From positions 6,738,052 through 6,802,051 of the forward strand of contig CM060080.1 in assembly GCA_030533445.1 (NCBI GenBank): DNA of 64,000 bases. The letters are read 5' to 3'. Of the stretch, positions 44,392-54,894 are shown in pieces. The position numbers and the translations under genes were made by a program. Numbering within the stretch: position 1 is the stretch's first letter; every line of letters starts with the position of its first letter. Origin of the DNA: Cyprinodon diabolis. Its lineage: Eukaryota > Chordata > Actinopteri > Cyprinodontiformes > Cyprinodontidae. Under the pieces are notes generated by a model that worked only from the letters and a program-made list of their open reading frames with translations, ran no database searches and had not been told where the DNA came from.

Positions 44392-44866
44392 TAGCCTAGT
44401 TAGACCATCCTGATCTCGCGAGCTTTCAAGGTTTCACTCGCAGATCAGTCAGGAGACTCTCCATTAAAGAAAATTTGGATCCGTTCACCAAACGAACGTC
44501 CAATCAGCGTTGGCTTTGAGGCGGGTTGAGGTGTGACGCAACGAGAAGCACGACAGTTCAGTCTAAAGAACATGGCGGCTTCAGCCGATGAAACTAGCGT
44601 TAGCGTGGCTATCGAGCAAGTTTTATCGGATTTACAGAGTATTTCTTCACTGAAAGAAGAGCAAAAACCTGCTCTGGAGGCTTTTCTAAGAGGAAAAGAT
44701 GTTTTTGCTCTTCTCCCGACTGGTTTCGGCAAGAGTTTGATCTATCAATTGGCTCCTCTTCGTCGTCGCTCTGTTAGTTACCAGTATTTTCACTCCTTCC
44801 CAAAATTTCTTCAACGGAAGGTTTCCAGATGGATATGCAGAGCAAATCCATCTGGCAGTCAGGTTA
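44392..44866 (+). mobile_element. Helicase-carrying TIR element, copy 2, complete, 9-bp TSD
   Basis: A perfect duplication GCTGGTGCC lies at 44383-44391 and 44867-44875. The ends are TAGCCT and, reverse-complemented, TAACCT. Inside them the two termini remain similar for about 85 bases, best at CTGGAGACTCTCCGTTAAAG on the left against CTGGAAACCTTCCGTTGAAG on the right. At 475 bp it is a deletion derivative: non-coding left arm, ATG and helicase N-terminus, then right arm. The 9-bp duplication excludes Tc1, Harbinger and Kolobok and fits Mutator- or Merlin-like elements, but no transposase is present to decide. Confidence 0.9.
44572..44790 (+). pseudogene. RecQ-like helicase N-terminus, copy 2 (best preserved)
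   Basis: It reads MAASADETSVSVAIEQVLSD, LKEEQKPALEAFLRGKDVFA, then LLPTGFGKSLIYQLAPL. This copy keeps motif 0 (EQ..ALEAFLRGKDVF) and a consensus RecQ Walker A (PTGFGKS) followed by the family's YQ.AP. The deletion begins just after LAPL, and the frame continues into terminal sequence to 45030. An alternative upstream ATG at 44533 is in frame. The reading frame is intact up to the deletion in copies 1 to 3. Confidence 0.8.
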
Positions 44867-45330
44867 GCTGGTGCCTATCTCCAGCTGACTATGGGCACAC
44901 CCTGGACAGGTCACTAGTCTATCACAGGACAACACAGAGACAAACAGGACAAACAACCATTCACTCACACACACCTAAGGAGAATTTAGAGAAGCCAATT
45001 AACAGGATGAAGCATAGTTCCAGGCTGTAGTAGGCACTGAGTAGATATTTAAGAAGACTTAGGAAGAAAGAGATTCAGTCTGGGAGCAGCTGTTTGGTTG
45101 CAAAAAGCGAAGTTTGTTTTGTTATGTTTGGTTAAATGATGTCCCAACCAAGAGGAACTGCATAACAGTCATTTTTTTGGACTGTGGGAGGAAGCCGGAG
45201 TACCGGAGAAAACCCTGGTATGCACAGGGAGAACATGCAAAAAGACCCAGGGCCGGGAATCGAACCCAAAACCTTCTTGCTGCAAGGCAGCAGTGCTACC
45301 CAAAGCTTCACTAAGCTGCCCAGAATTATA
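44867..45330 (-). mobile_element. SINE-like fish repeat (minus strand), interrupted
   Basis: It contains ACACCCTGGACAGGTCACTAG, CACCTAAGGAGAATTTAGAG, then after an interruption TTTTTTGGACTGTGGGAGG, CACAGGGAGAACATGC and GGGAATCGAACCCAAAACC. Read on the minus strand the last part has a B-box-like GGTTCGA motif and matches the plus-strand copy at 50548-50720. A 160-base foreign piece splits it at 44998-45160. Confidence 0.65.
44998..45160. repeat. 160-bp dispersed repeat, copy 1
   Basis: AACAGGATGAAGCATAGTTC through CCCAACCAAGAGGAACTG matches 49495-49665 closely. It sits inside the SINE-like repeat, so it is a mobile or duplicated unit. No inverted ends are seen. Confidence 0.7.
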
Positions 45331-47533
45331 TCAAATATTGCATTCTGATTTTAATTATTGATAAGAAAATCATTACAAATCATTCTTTTCTATTTCAATT
45401 TTCATTTTTTTTTTTCCCAGTTTCCGTTATCTCTTTTAAATTGACCATTTCACATCAGTGTTGTAGAGCTTTTTGCAGGACCTTCGAAATATGTCTTTCC
45501 AGCTTATTCCTGTGGCACCGTTGTAAAAATGTGAAGAAGAAAAAAAGTGTGCTGTGACTGAAAGTCTGTGTGTTTGAAAAAGTGAAAGATGGTACGCTTC
45601 GTTCACCTGGATCTGTCATCCTCAATAATCACTACTATTCAACAGAGAAATCTGCTTTAATCAAATGGGAAACGCCTCCATAATTTCAGCAGCTTCTTCC
45701 CCACACCCTCTTCTATGCTCTGTTTCCCTCATCATACCTAAAGTCATTTTTTTTCCTTTTGTCCTTTCATAACCTCCCTCTGCGAGAATCCTCTCGGCTG
45801 GAGTTTCTCTCCCATCTTTTTTCCCTTTCCACTGTGTTTGTGAGCACATGTCTTTCAGTGATGTGATGGCAGCATCAGCAGCTGGCGAGGGCAGTCCCCA
45901 GAGGGATTGTGGATGGGGAGGAGAAGGTTATGGCTTTACTCTTGTCACAGAACCGATCCCTGCAAGCGCGTATGCAGCAGACTACTGACTGTAATAGTAG
46001 AGTATCTGTCTGTCTCAGGCTGCTCTTGTTTAATCCTGTAACAGTTTTTATTCTGCTCTATCTTCCACTTTAGATGGGGAGTGTCTCACTCTTGTCTACG
46101 GTCTGTATATACATGACACATGCTGAGTTTGGGGAGTACAATTACAGAGCAGCAAAATGAAATCCTTTACCCAGACCTGCTTTGTGAAGATAATAGAAAT
46201 TCACTGGAATTGTGTTATTGACTCTGCAGCAATCCCTCATATTGAGCATGCATGCAGTGCAGAAGAGAGGAAAAACTCCCTTTTAACAGGAAGGATCTCC
46301 AACAGGATCGAGCTCAGTGTGAGCTGCCTTCATCTGAGGCCTACTGGGGGTTCACAAGACAGAAACAGTGTTGATGATAATAGCCTAGCTGATGGCTCTC
46401 TCCAGGATGGTGTCACAGCTAAACAGATGTAGCTTCTATGACAAGAAAAGCAGAAACAGCAGAAAGTTAGAAGTAGAGTGAAAAAAATTATCTAGAAATG
46501 GAGAATAGAGGTAGAATGAACTAGAATGATGAAAATGGTCCCTATGTCCTCAAGCAGCTTAAGCCTATAGCAGCATAACTATGGAAAGTCACTGCAAGAG
46601 AAAAACCCAAGAAGAAAAGGTGAAGCATGTAGTGTAGAAGAGCAATTAGGCCTTTACAGCAGTAAATGCCTCCGGTAAAACAAATAACTTGTCAGGGCAA
46701 TTTAAAGGCTTATATAAGACGAGACAGACTCAGATAGTAGATTTACATTTTAGAGATTTTAGACTGAATGAAAAGGCCATACAGACCAAGTACTACCCTG
46801 CATCCTGGTCAACTTAAGTTTGAACCACAACCATTCACTTCTCACTTGATATTTTTTTCCTGGACTGTCAATTTAAAGTCATGGTAGCACAGAAGCAGCT
46901 GAATCACTCCTGGCTAAGAAACACTCTTAGCATGTAAAGTTCTGCTGGGGTTTCATATCATCTCAGAGACTTAGGTTTCAATTAACTATGTTCATTAAGA
47001 AATTTAAGTGCAGATATATTTGAGTTATTTATAAGCTTAATATTGTAGCTTAAAAGACACAGTTTGAGAGAAACAGTTTTGAAAGGTGAAAACTTTAAAG
47101 CTAAGTATCAGCAGACACACACTAATGACTAAACATTTTTCCCAAGAAAACGAAGTCAGCTGCTCTTCCCATTATTGGCTGGGCCAGTTGATGATCAATT
47201 TAAACCTAAAATAAAGATAAAGAAAAATGAAAACTTTACAACAAGCTCCAACATCAAAATAAAATAAAAATAAGAAAATCCCATAAAACTCCTGATGATG
47301 GATAATAACAGGTGTCTTAAAATGGAAATAGTTTGAAATATCATTACTGTCTTGAGACATTCAGGGCAGACTTTTAATCAGTTTGGATTGACTTACCTGA
47401 CAAGGATGCTGACCTGCTTATGATGATTGCTTATGATTTTTACAAGGCCAAAAGTTGTACTTATCAGCTCTGGTTCTGTATTTGTCCGATAATCCTGAAA
47501 CTTCCAGCCCATGATGGGCAGAGCTGAAGGAGC
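45331..47533. other. No gene recognised; old dispersed repeat in the middle
   Basis: The part at about 46210-46700 carries phrases of a widespread fish repeat (GAAAAACTCCCTTTTAACAG, CAGGATGGTGTCACAGC, then AAGCCTATAGCAGCATAAC). Outside that I see nothing beyond short frames. Confidence 0.5.
46210..46700 (+). repeat. Dispersed fish repeat, family unassigned
   Basis: Recognised from recurring phrases rather than from a second copy in this window. There is no coding capacity, and the ends are not defined. Confidence 0.4.
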
Positions 47534-48298
47534 CTAAAGAAAAAATCCAAGTCCATCAAGGAATGATCAATGGATCATTATTTATACCTAAAACTCATAC
47601 GTTTGTTGTGATTTAACAAATTTAGCATCAATCAGTAAAAAAAAAAAAATTTCTTCGCGATCACTGAGTCTGGGAGCGGCCATTTTTGCCCAAATATAAT
47701 AACACCTCACTCCTGACACCTTCAGGCAGTGACATCACGGTGCGGTAAGCCTAGCGTCATTCTCTCCGCTTTACAAGCAAAATCAATGGGAACTACTAGA
47801 CACATCTGCAATCAACAACAATTATTGAAGATTTCCAGAGGACTTCACCATTGAAATTCACCAGAGCTATAGTGAAACTGACGATTCCCACGTGCATGGC
47901 AGTTGGATGTTGGAATACACGCAACCCACGGACGGGTTCGTCGTTGGATTGCCAACTTGAAGAGGGAGGATTTGCCATTTAAATTCAGGCCATAGAAAAA
48001 ACACATAATATGTAGCCAACTTTTGGAAGAAGAATGTTTTCAAGTTGACTTGGATAATAGCACGTTTTGACAAACACTAGATACAGCACTGGGACTTGAA
48101 AAACAGCCGATACCGCACCATGACGTCAAAAACCGGTAGGTGGCAGTAGTGTTCTTTGACAAAAATGGATGCCTCCAGTAAAGCACATTCACACGAAAAT
48201 GATTCTTAATTAAAACACTCATCATTTAACAGTATGGAATAATTTCATATTAAAGTACTTTCAGAAGTTTGAAGTCTTAATATGACCGGACGTTTTCT
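47534..48298 (+). mobile_element. THAP-carrying element, copy T3
   Basis: It is the most complete of the three related copies: left block with GGGAGCGGCCATTTTTGCCC, the CAATCAACAACAATTATTG block, THAP pieces, and the right block up to GTTTTCT followed by TTAA (48299-48302). The left terminus is degenerate (CTAAAGAAAAAAT), so the TTAA there is no longer intact. Confidence 0.65.
47882..48080 (+). pseudogene. Broken THAP domain in T3
   Basis: TCMAVGCWNT gives the first zinc pair. The frame then loses about 20 codons relative to a normal THAP domain and, after frame changes, KREDLPF, HIICSQL and EEECFQ follow. The last histidine of the C2CH set is replaced by leucine. It is non-functional. Confidence 0.6.
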
Positions 48299-48302
48299 TT
48301 AA

Positions 48303-49494
48303 TGACACGTTGAAAACAAGTCAGGATATCTTCTGTTCAAGCACAGAAGATTGTCTTCCCCTCGATGGCCAAGAGTCGACATCAAATCAGCTCTCTCACA
48401 ACGAATCATGTTCCTCATTGATTACTTTTCAATCCAACTTGATTTTTCCAGGTTTTCTAACTAATAAAGCCATGTAAAAAATCAGATAACAGAAATGTAT
48501 TTTGTTTTGTATCAAAAAAACGCGTTCAATATTTTTTTTACAGCTTTTCGAAATTTTAAAAGTAATTTGTAAAAGTAAAGCGGTAAAATAAAAAGGATAA
48601 GCAGATCTGTATTTTTTTCATCTGTTTTTGTTTTCAAGTTCTAGCATAACGGGTCAGCCTGAATGAATCCATGCTTTTGTTTGGAACTAGCAGGGAATGT
48701 TTTCTCTCTCACTGTTGGATCCTTTGCTACCTGATTGACTGCAGGTGTTGGATATCTGTTATAAAGTAAGTCTCTTTAAATTGGTGCTGTGGAGAGTTAG
48801 CCCTGTGTCAGATGTAACCTATTGCTGTGCCTCTGGTGCTGCTGCTGGATGCTTTTGTTTTCTAGTCTAGTGTGTGCCTTAGCAGTAAATTAGCTGGTTA
48901 GAGATAAGAGCTTGAGGAGTAAAGCAACTTCCAACCAGCTATGGAGGTACTATCTGCCTTTATGTAATGTTTGACTTACATGTGAATACTTGTTGATTTG
49001 TTAGATGCTTTTTTATGATTCTGTTTGTTCTAGATCCCCTGTTGGTTTAGAATAATAACAACGGGGGGCTCCTGCGCAGTCTGACATATGCAACGTCAGT
49101 TAAGGCTACATGGGCACCACCAACAGCTTTGATAAATGAAGTCGCTGTTGTTTCAGCAGTAGTAGAAGAAGCATTGCAAGCTTTTTTTTTTTAAACACTC
49201 AGGGAATGGTGAGGGGCCACCATATCACTCTTAAAAGCAAAAATGTGATAGAATCTGATAGAACAAGTCACCATTGTCAAAATTGTGGCACTGTACTGTG
49301 CAACATGCGGTGCAGCCAAGAGAATAGATGTGTGTCCCTTAGCAACATGGTTAAAGAAGCAATCTGATCACCAGTTAGGCCTTCCTATGGAGAGGCCAGC
49401 CCTTTGTGTAGACCAGCACTGCGAGACGGGAGGGCTTGGTGGCATAAAAGGCATTATCGAAGTCAACAAAGGATTCTGGCTTTGCTTCGGGAGG
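48303..49494. other. No gene recognised
   Basis: AT-rich sequence; no paired element ends or domain-bearing frames. Confidence 0.5.
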
Positions 49495-49665
49495 TGGAAC
49501 AGGATGAAGTATAGTTCCAGGCTGTAGTAGTTACTGAGTAGATATTTTTAAGAAGAAAAACTGGCTTCAATGTGTTCTTAGATTCAGTCTGGGAGCAGCT
49601 GGGTGGTAGCATAAAGCAAAGTTTGTTTTATGTTTGGTTAAAGGATGTCCCAACCAAGAGGAACA
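49495..49665. repeat. 160-bp dispersed repeat, copy 2
   Basis: GGAACAGGATGAAGTATAGT to CCCAACCAAGAGGAACAG matches 44998-45160, with one extra internal segment. GGAACAG occurs at both edges and may be a duplication of the target. Confidence 0.65.
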
Positions 49666-49775
49666 GTTTTCACTGCATTTTGCTTTAGTTTTCCGAAACT
49701 CAGAAAATGTATTTTTTTGTCTAACTTTGGTGCATTTTATGATAATTTAATGTTTATCTATTTGTTTATTAATGG

Positions 49776-50720
49776 GTGGCACGTAGGGGTGGGTATTGGC
49801 AAAGAAGTCATTAATCGATTCAAATCACGATTCACATGCCACGATGCGATACTATCACGATGCATTGCAATACTTGAAATATTGCGATGTATTGCGATAT
49901 TTTCACTTAACACTGTAAGAAAAAGATACAGCCCTTACCAGTGGCTGACTGGCTGTGTGTGATCTGGATAGTGTCTTCAATTGATACATAACTGAAAGCA
50001 TCTGAATTCATACATAGCTGTATTTATTGAAACGACTTTTGGAGGTGTCGTCATGAAAACAAATACTGAACAGAAATATTACTATTGATGGCGTGGACAC
50101 ACTGACAAAAAGATCTTAGGATTCATCAAACTTAAAATAATAAAATAAGGATAATCAGTGCCATTTACATGGCCTCAGTGGTCCTTTTGCAAATTACGTG
50201 CGTCATATCAATTAAATTTTTACCTTCTTTGTTTTTAAAGTCAGAATGCATCCAAGCATCTGACTTGAAATGTGATGGAACCGCGGGGCGAATTTTCTCT
50301 GTCTCCTCCATATTTTGTTTACGAATGGCTCTTCTCAGTATCCTGTGGCTGGAAATGCTTGTGACACAAAGCAGCAGGCGTCAACACATCCGCAACGACA
50401 TCTGCTGGACTGGAAGTTGTATTCCACCTAGTTTGGCGGATGTGCGCCAACCATTAATGTATTTTATTTGTTTCAAGAATCGATGCAGTAGATCACAAAA
50501 ATTAGAATTGCGATGCATCATCATGACGATTATTTTGCACACCCTTAGTGGCACGGTGGTATGGTGGTTAGCATCATTGCCTCACAGCAAGAGGGTTCTG
50601 GGTTTGAGTCCTTGGGGAACCAGGACCTTTCTGTGTGGAGTTTGCATGTTCTCCCCATGTCTGCATGAGTTTTTTTCTGGGTCTCCGGATTCTTCCCAAT
50701 GTCCTGGATGTTCTGAAAGA
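49776..50720 (+). mobile_element. SINE-like repeat split by a hAT element
   Basis: GTGGCACG at 49776 is the interrupted head. After the hAT element it restarts as GTGGCACGGTGGTATGGTGG, then TTAGCATCATTGCCTCACAG and a B-box-like GGGTTTGAGTCC. It continues TGGAGTTTGCATGTTCTCCC to about 50720. A- and B-box-like motifs suggest tRNA-derived ancestry. Confidence 0.7.
49784..50547. mobile_element. 764-bp hAT element, perfect 8-bp TSD
   Basis: The duplication GTGGCACG lies at 49776-49783 and 50548-50555. The left end is TAGGGGTGGGTATTGGC and the right end, reverse-complemented, is TAAGGGTGTGCAAAATAATC. Both subterminal regions are rich in ATCGATNC and GCGATNC motifs (ATTGCGATGTATTGCGATAT on the left, GAATTGCGATGCATC on the right). 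No transposase remains. Confidence 0.9.
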
Positions 50721-50879
50721 AAAGCTGTCGGTCAAGGAGAGGAGCCTCCTTCGTTCGTACTGCAAGGGTCAGAACCAACCAGATCCAACAGACTCCTTTC
50801 CTGGCCTGATCCTGGATCCTTGCTTCCCCAAACAAAGCGGACCTCTGCTCTCGAGCCTGGACCCACAGAGAGTGGTTTT

Positions 50880-51560
50880 ATTAAATATGGAAAAGATAGC
50901 CCTTTACCACAGCTGCACAAAAGTAATTATACAAAGACATCTTCAGAACCGGCCGGTCTGCATCTGGACAGAGAAGCTTGAGAGAAAATACCCCAGTGGA
51001 GGACTTTATACAAGCCTCCAATTAAAAAAGGAACTGGTGATCTCCAATGGAGGATTCTAAACTGTGCCATAGCCACAAACTCATTATTACTCGTTATTAA
51101 TCAGGATGTTTTTAACGAGTGTCCTTTCTGCGGAATGTCCGAAAATGTGTTCCAAATTTTTATGAAATGCAACAGACTAACGGCAATTTTTAGCTTTTTA
51201 ATTAGTGTTTTTAGTCTTTTTGGGACGTTTTTTTTTTTTACAAACACTGTATCTATATGCCAGAATAGAAGAATTAAGCCAAAGGCCAGACTTTTACATT
51301 TTTTTAATCAGTGAAACAAAGCTGGCCATTTACCTTTCTGCAGGAGGGAGCTTACCTTGATGCCATGGCTCTGTGGAAGTGCAACGTTAAAGCCAGAATA
51401 AGGATTGAGTTTCATTTCCACAGAGCCACACAGAACATGGGAGGATTTTATTCGGTTGAGGGGTTTTCACAAAATTGTACGTACGTACTGTGTCAGATGA
51501 AGGGCAACTATAATATAATAAGCTCTTCATTTAATGATTTTTTGCTGACACTTGTTTTTA
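50880..51560 (+). pseudogene. L1 (Tx1-like) ORF2 fragment, region after the RT
   Basis: After frame correction it reads WRTLYKPP, GDLQWRILNCAIATNS and NECPFCGMSENVFQIFMKC. The C-x2-C...C cysteine cluster with GDLQWR upstream is characteristic of the C-terminal part of fish Tx1-like L1 ORF2. It is a different portion from that kept in the 10-14 kb copy. Several stops are present. The 5' edge adjoins the SINE-like repeat. Confidence 0.7.
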
Positions 51561-51610
51561 CATGAATAGTGATTTTTAACTGACTATTGTTTCATACAAA
51601 TAATTGATTG

Positions 51611-53206
51611 CAGAGATGGGAAGTAACGAAGTACAAGTACTTCGTTACTGTACTCAAGTAGATTTTTCTGATATTTTTACTTTACTTTACTACTTATTTT
51701 TATGGCGACTTTTTACTTCTACTCCTTACATTTTTACACAAATATCTGTACTTTCTACTCCTTACATTTAAAAAAAAATTGGCTCGTTACTTTAGTTTTT
51801 AATCATTTCAATGGAGTTACCGTTATTATTTTTCACGTCACTGTGAAAACGGAGCCGTTTTCCCCCTCTGTTCCCAAAGTGTAGCCACCGTCTATCACGC
51901 ACAGCGTCACATCCTTCACTACATTTCCCAGCATGCACCACAGACCGGCCGTCATGGCGGCGGCAGTTCCAAACAATTCACCCGGTAATTTACACTAGTT
52001 CCGAAATTACAACGTCACCTTTCATTCAACACTTTACTTACTCACCAGCGTAGCAAACTCTGAAGGTACCCACTGCGACAGCTTTAATATACATTCCGTA
52101 GTCGGCAATAAAACTTCCCAGTCAAATTACACATTCTCTTCCCTTAGTCCGTCACCATACTGGTCCGTGTGGAAACACGTACCGCATCGGAGCCAGTCTC
52201 TTATCCATTGTCCCAGGGCATTGGAAAAGACTATTAGGGGGCAGGGGTGTTAAGTGGGATTTCAATGTATGTAATAATTGTTTGCATGGTAATAAGTAGG
52301 TGAAATAGCAATGTTAGTATGGTTAAATTATTTCATAAATATGTATGTTTTTGTATGAATGATGCTATTGTCTGTATTTATTTTTCTACAATGTTAACTG
52401 TGCTTTATTGGCGATTTGCCTTCCTGTTTAGTTGGGCTGTCCCAATTGGCTGATTATTGGTGGGTCTATTTAAGGGGCACACTCCCAATGGCTTCGGGGG
52501 GCTGCTTGGAGAGACTGCTTGGAGAAACTGCTTTTGAAGGTCTGCTTAGAGAGACTATATTTAAAGTCAGCTTGCTGTGAGGCTGTCAGTGTTTTGTTTT
52601 GCCTGCAATGGCCGGTTTTGTTTTCTTTATTTGAAAGTATTTTGTTTGTTTTGTTTTCTTTTGTCTTCACCGTTGCACCAGTAAATAAACCGCTACATGC
52701 TTTTGAACTGGAATTTTGTTGTCCGCTGGTTCTTACCACCTTTTTGCAAGTCATCTGCTTACCACTCCTCTGACGTGAGACGGGAGCTGGTGAGCCGTTT
52801 TCTCACAAATACCAAATTCAATCTAATTGGATGGGAATCTATGTTGCATTTGACGCACCACTACAAGATGAATCGACAGATTCGGCGGTATTCATTCGCG
52901 GCAAATCATTGCAGCTTGGTGGCGGTGGCGTTAGCATAGTAGTATGGACGACGAGATGATTGAAAATGAACACAACGGAGATCTAGTCCTATTGGCAGAC
53001 ATCCATTTAAAATGTAGGCAACGGTATGAAAAAAGTGGTTTCTACTTTTACTTTTATACTTTAAGTAAATTTACAAGCCTGTACTTTGTTACTTTTACTT
53101 GAGTAAAGAAGTTTAATCAGTACTTCCACTTTTACCAGAGTATTTTTTAACACAAGTATCTGTACTTTTACTCAAGTACGGAAAGAGAGTACTTTTGCCA
53201 TCTCTG
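51611..53206. mobile_element. hAT element of the AAGTACTT type, perfect 8-bp TSD
   Basis: The duplication ATTGATTG lies at 51603-51610 and 53207-53214. The left end is CAGAGATGGGAAGTAACGAAG and the right end, reverse-complemented, is CAGAGATGGCAAAAGTACTC. Subterminal DNA has many AAGTA/TACTT motifs, as in the 17928 and 38432 elements, suggesting related transposases. The interior has no clear transposase but holds an LTR-like block at 52248-52738. Confidence 0.9.
52248..52738 (+). mobile_element. Candidate solo LTR inside the hAT element
   Basis: It begins TGTTAAGTGGG. A promoter-like cluster follows: CCAATTGG near 52442, ATTGGTGGG, and TATTTAAGG at 52467-52475. AATAAA lies at 52684-52689 and a TTCTTACCA edge about 50 bases later. 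Promoter, then polyadenylation signal, then TG...CA-like limits is the layout of an LTR. No target duplication could be fixed, so the exact right edge is uncertain. Confidence 0.5.
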
Positions 53207-54350
53207 ATTGATTGTGTTGTTTGAATTGTGTAAATAAACTGCTGTTAAAAGTCAAGGTCTTCCCAAAATCGAAAAACCTGCATGCTAGGTTTTTGTTTAT
53301 GTTAGACCATGTTGTTGGTCATGTTAGGTTAGAAAAAACACTGACTTCCTAAATAAACTGAACAACTTCTTTGGAAGGTTTGAGGCACTAAAAAGCACTT
53401 CAGCAGTGAAAACTGTTCCACACCAGCGGAAGGAGACACTAAACCTGGACTTAGCTGAAGTAAGAAAAACTCTGAGTAGAGTCAATCCAAGCAAGGCCCC
53501 AGGGGCCTGATAACATACATGGGTGGGTGTTTAAGGAGTGTGCAGATCAGCTGGCTGGTGTCCTCACAGACATCTTTAATACCTCGCTGGACCAGTACAT
53601 AGTGCCAGCACGCTTCAAGTCTGCCACCATTATTGCGGTCCCAAAGAAGCCTCAGGTCAACTCACTAAATGATTACCGGCCTGTTGCACTGACTCCCATC
53701 ATGATTAAGTGCTTCGAAAGGCTGGTTAAAGAACACATCGTCTCCAGTTTGCCGCCAACTTTTGACCCATACCAGTTGGCCTACCGACAGAACCGCTCCA
53801 CTGAGGAGGCCATCTCTGCTGCTCTCCACCTGAGCCTGCCACACCTGGAGGAGAAGAACAGCCAAATGCGGATGCTGTTCCTGGACTTCAGTTCAGCTTT
53901 CAACACCATCATCCCACAGCATCTGATAGGAAAACTGGAACAGCTGGGATTCAATACACCCCTCTGCAATTGGCTGCTAGACTTTCTCAGTCAGTCCGGG
54001 TCGGACAGAACACCTCTGATGTCATCCGTCTAAGCACAGGCTCCCCTCAGGGCTGCGTCCAGAGCCCCCTGCTGTTCACCCTGATGACACATGACTGCAT
54101 CCCCAGGTTTATCACCAATCACATCGTTAAGTTTGCAGACGACACCACGGTGGTGGGCCTCATCAGAGACGACAACGACCAGGACTACAGAGAGGAGGTG
54201 AAGCAGCTGGTGGACTGGTGCAAAGATAACAGCTTGATCCTGAACCTGGAGAAGACGAAGGAGATCATCTTGGACTTCAGGAAGAACCGGCCTAACCACG
54301 CTCCACTGGTCATCAACAGCACCAAATTCCTGGAGGTGCACATCACAGAC

Positions 54351-54894
54351 TAGCCTTGTGAGACCATCGTGATCTCGCAAGCTTTCAAGGTTTCACTCGC
54401 AGATCAGTCTGGAGACTCTCCGTTAAAGAAAATTTGGAGCCGTTCACCAAACAAACGTCCAATCATCGTTGGCTTTGAGGCAGGTTGAGGTGTGACGCAA
54501 TGAGAAGCGCGACCGTTCAGTCTAAAGAACATGGCGGCTTCAGCCGATAAAACTAGCGTTAGCGTGGCTATCGAGCAAGTTTTATCGGAATTACAGAGTA
54601 TTTCTTCACTGAAAGAAGAGCAAAACACTGCTCTGGAGGCTTTTCTCAGAGGAAAAGATGTTTTTGCTCTTCTCCCGACTGGTTTCGGCAAGAGTAGCCT
54701 GGCTTGTGGTTGTGTTTTCGTCGTCCCTCTGTTAGTATGTCATATGCTTCGTTGATCTGATTGGTTTATTTGGCCCGTCTATCACCAACATAGGCCAATC
54801 AGCTAACCAGTATTTTCGCCCCTTCCCAAAATTACTTCAACGTAAGGGTTCCAGATGGATATGCGGAGCAAATCCATCTGGTGGAGTCAGGTTA
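54351..54894 (+). mobile_element. Helicase-carrying TIR element, copy 3, complete, 9-bp TSD
   Basis: The duplication ATCACAGAC lies at 54342-54350 and 54895-54903, inside an RT gene, so the empty site can be reconstructed exactly. The ends are TAGCCT and, reverse-complemented, TAACCT. It is 544 bp. Relative to copy 2 it has a shorter helicase part and more sequence before the right arm, including a TAGCCTGGCTTGTGG segment shared with copy 1. Different copies thus have different internal deletions of one progenitor. Confidence 0.92.
54531..54755 (+). pseudogene. RecQ-like helicase N-terminus, copy 3
   Basis: It reads MAASADKTSVSVAIEQVLSE, LKEEQNTALEAFLRGKDVFA, then LLPTGFGKS, after which the deletion joins SLACGCVFVVPLL. 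Motif 0 and a consensus Walker A loop are intact, and nothing C-terminal remains. The ATG context (AGAACATGG) is the same in all three copies. Confidence 0.75.

Noticed and set aside
44392..44866. Assigning the helicase element to Helitrons because it carries a helicase
   Set aside because: It has terminal inverted repeats and 9-bp target duplications; Helitrons have neither, insert between A and T, and carry Pif1-like rather than RecQ-like helicases.
50548..50610. A tRNA gene (GGTTAGCATC...GGGTTTGAGTCC)
   Set aside because: A- and B-box-like motifs are present, but no cloverleaf with an acceptor stem can be drawn, and the same sequence continues as a SINE-like repeat.
50169..50981. 270-codon frame as a host gene
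   Set aside because: It runs across the hAT right end, the SINE-like repeat and the L1 fragment, so it is a chance join of repeats.
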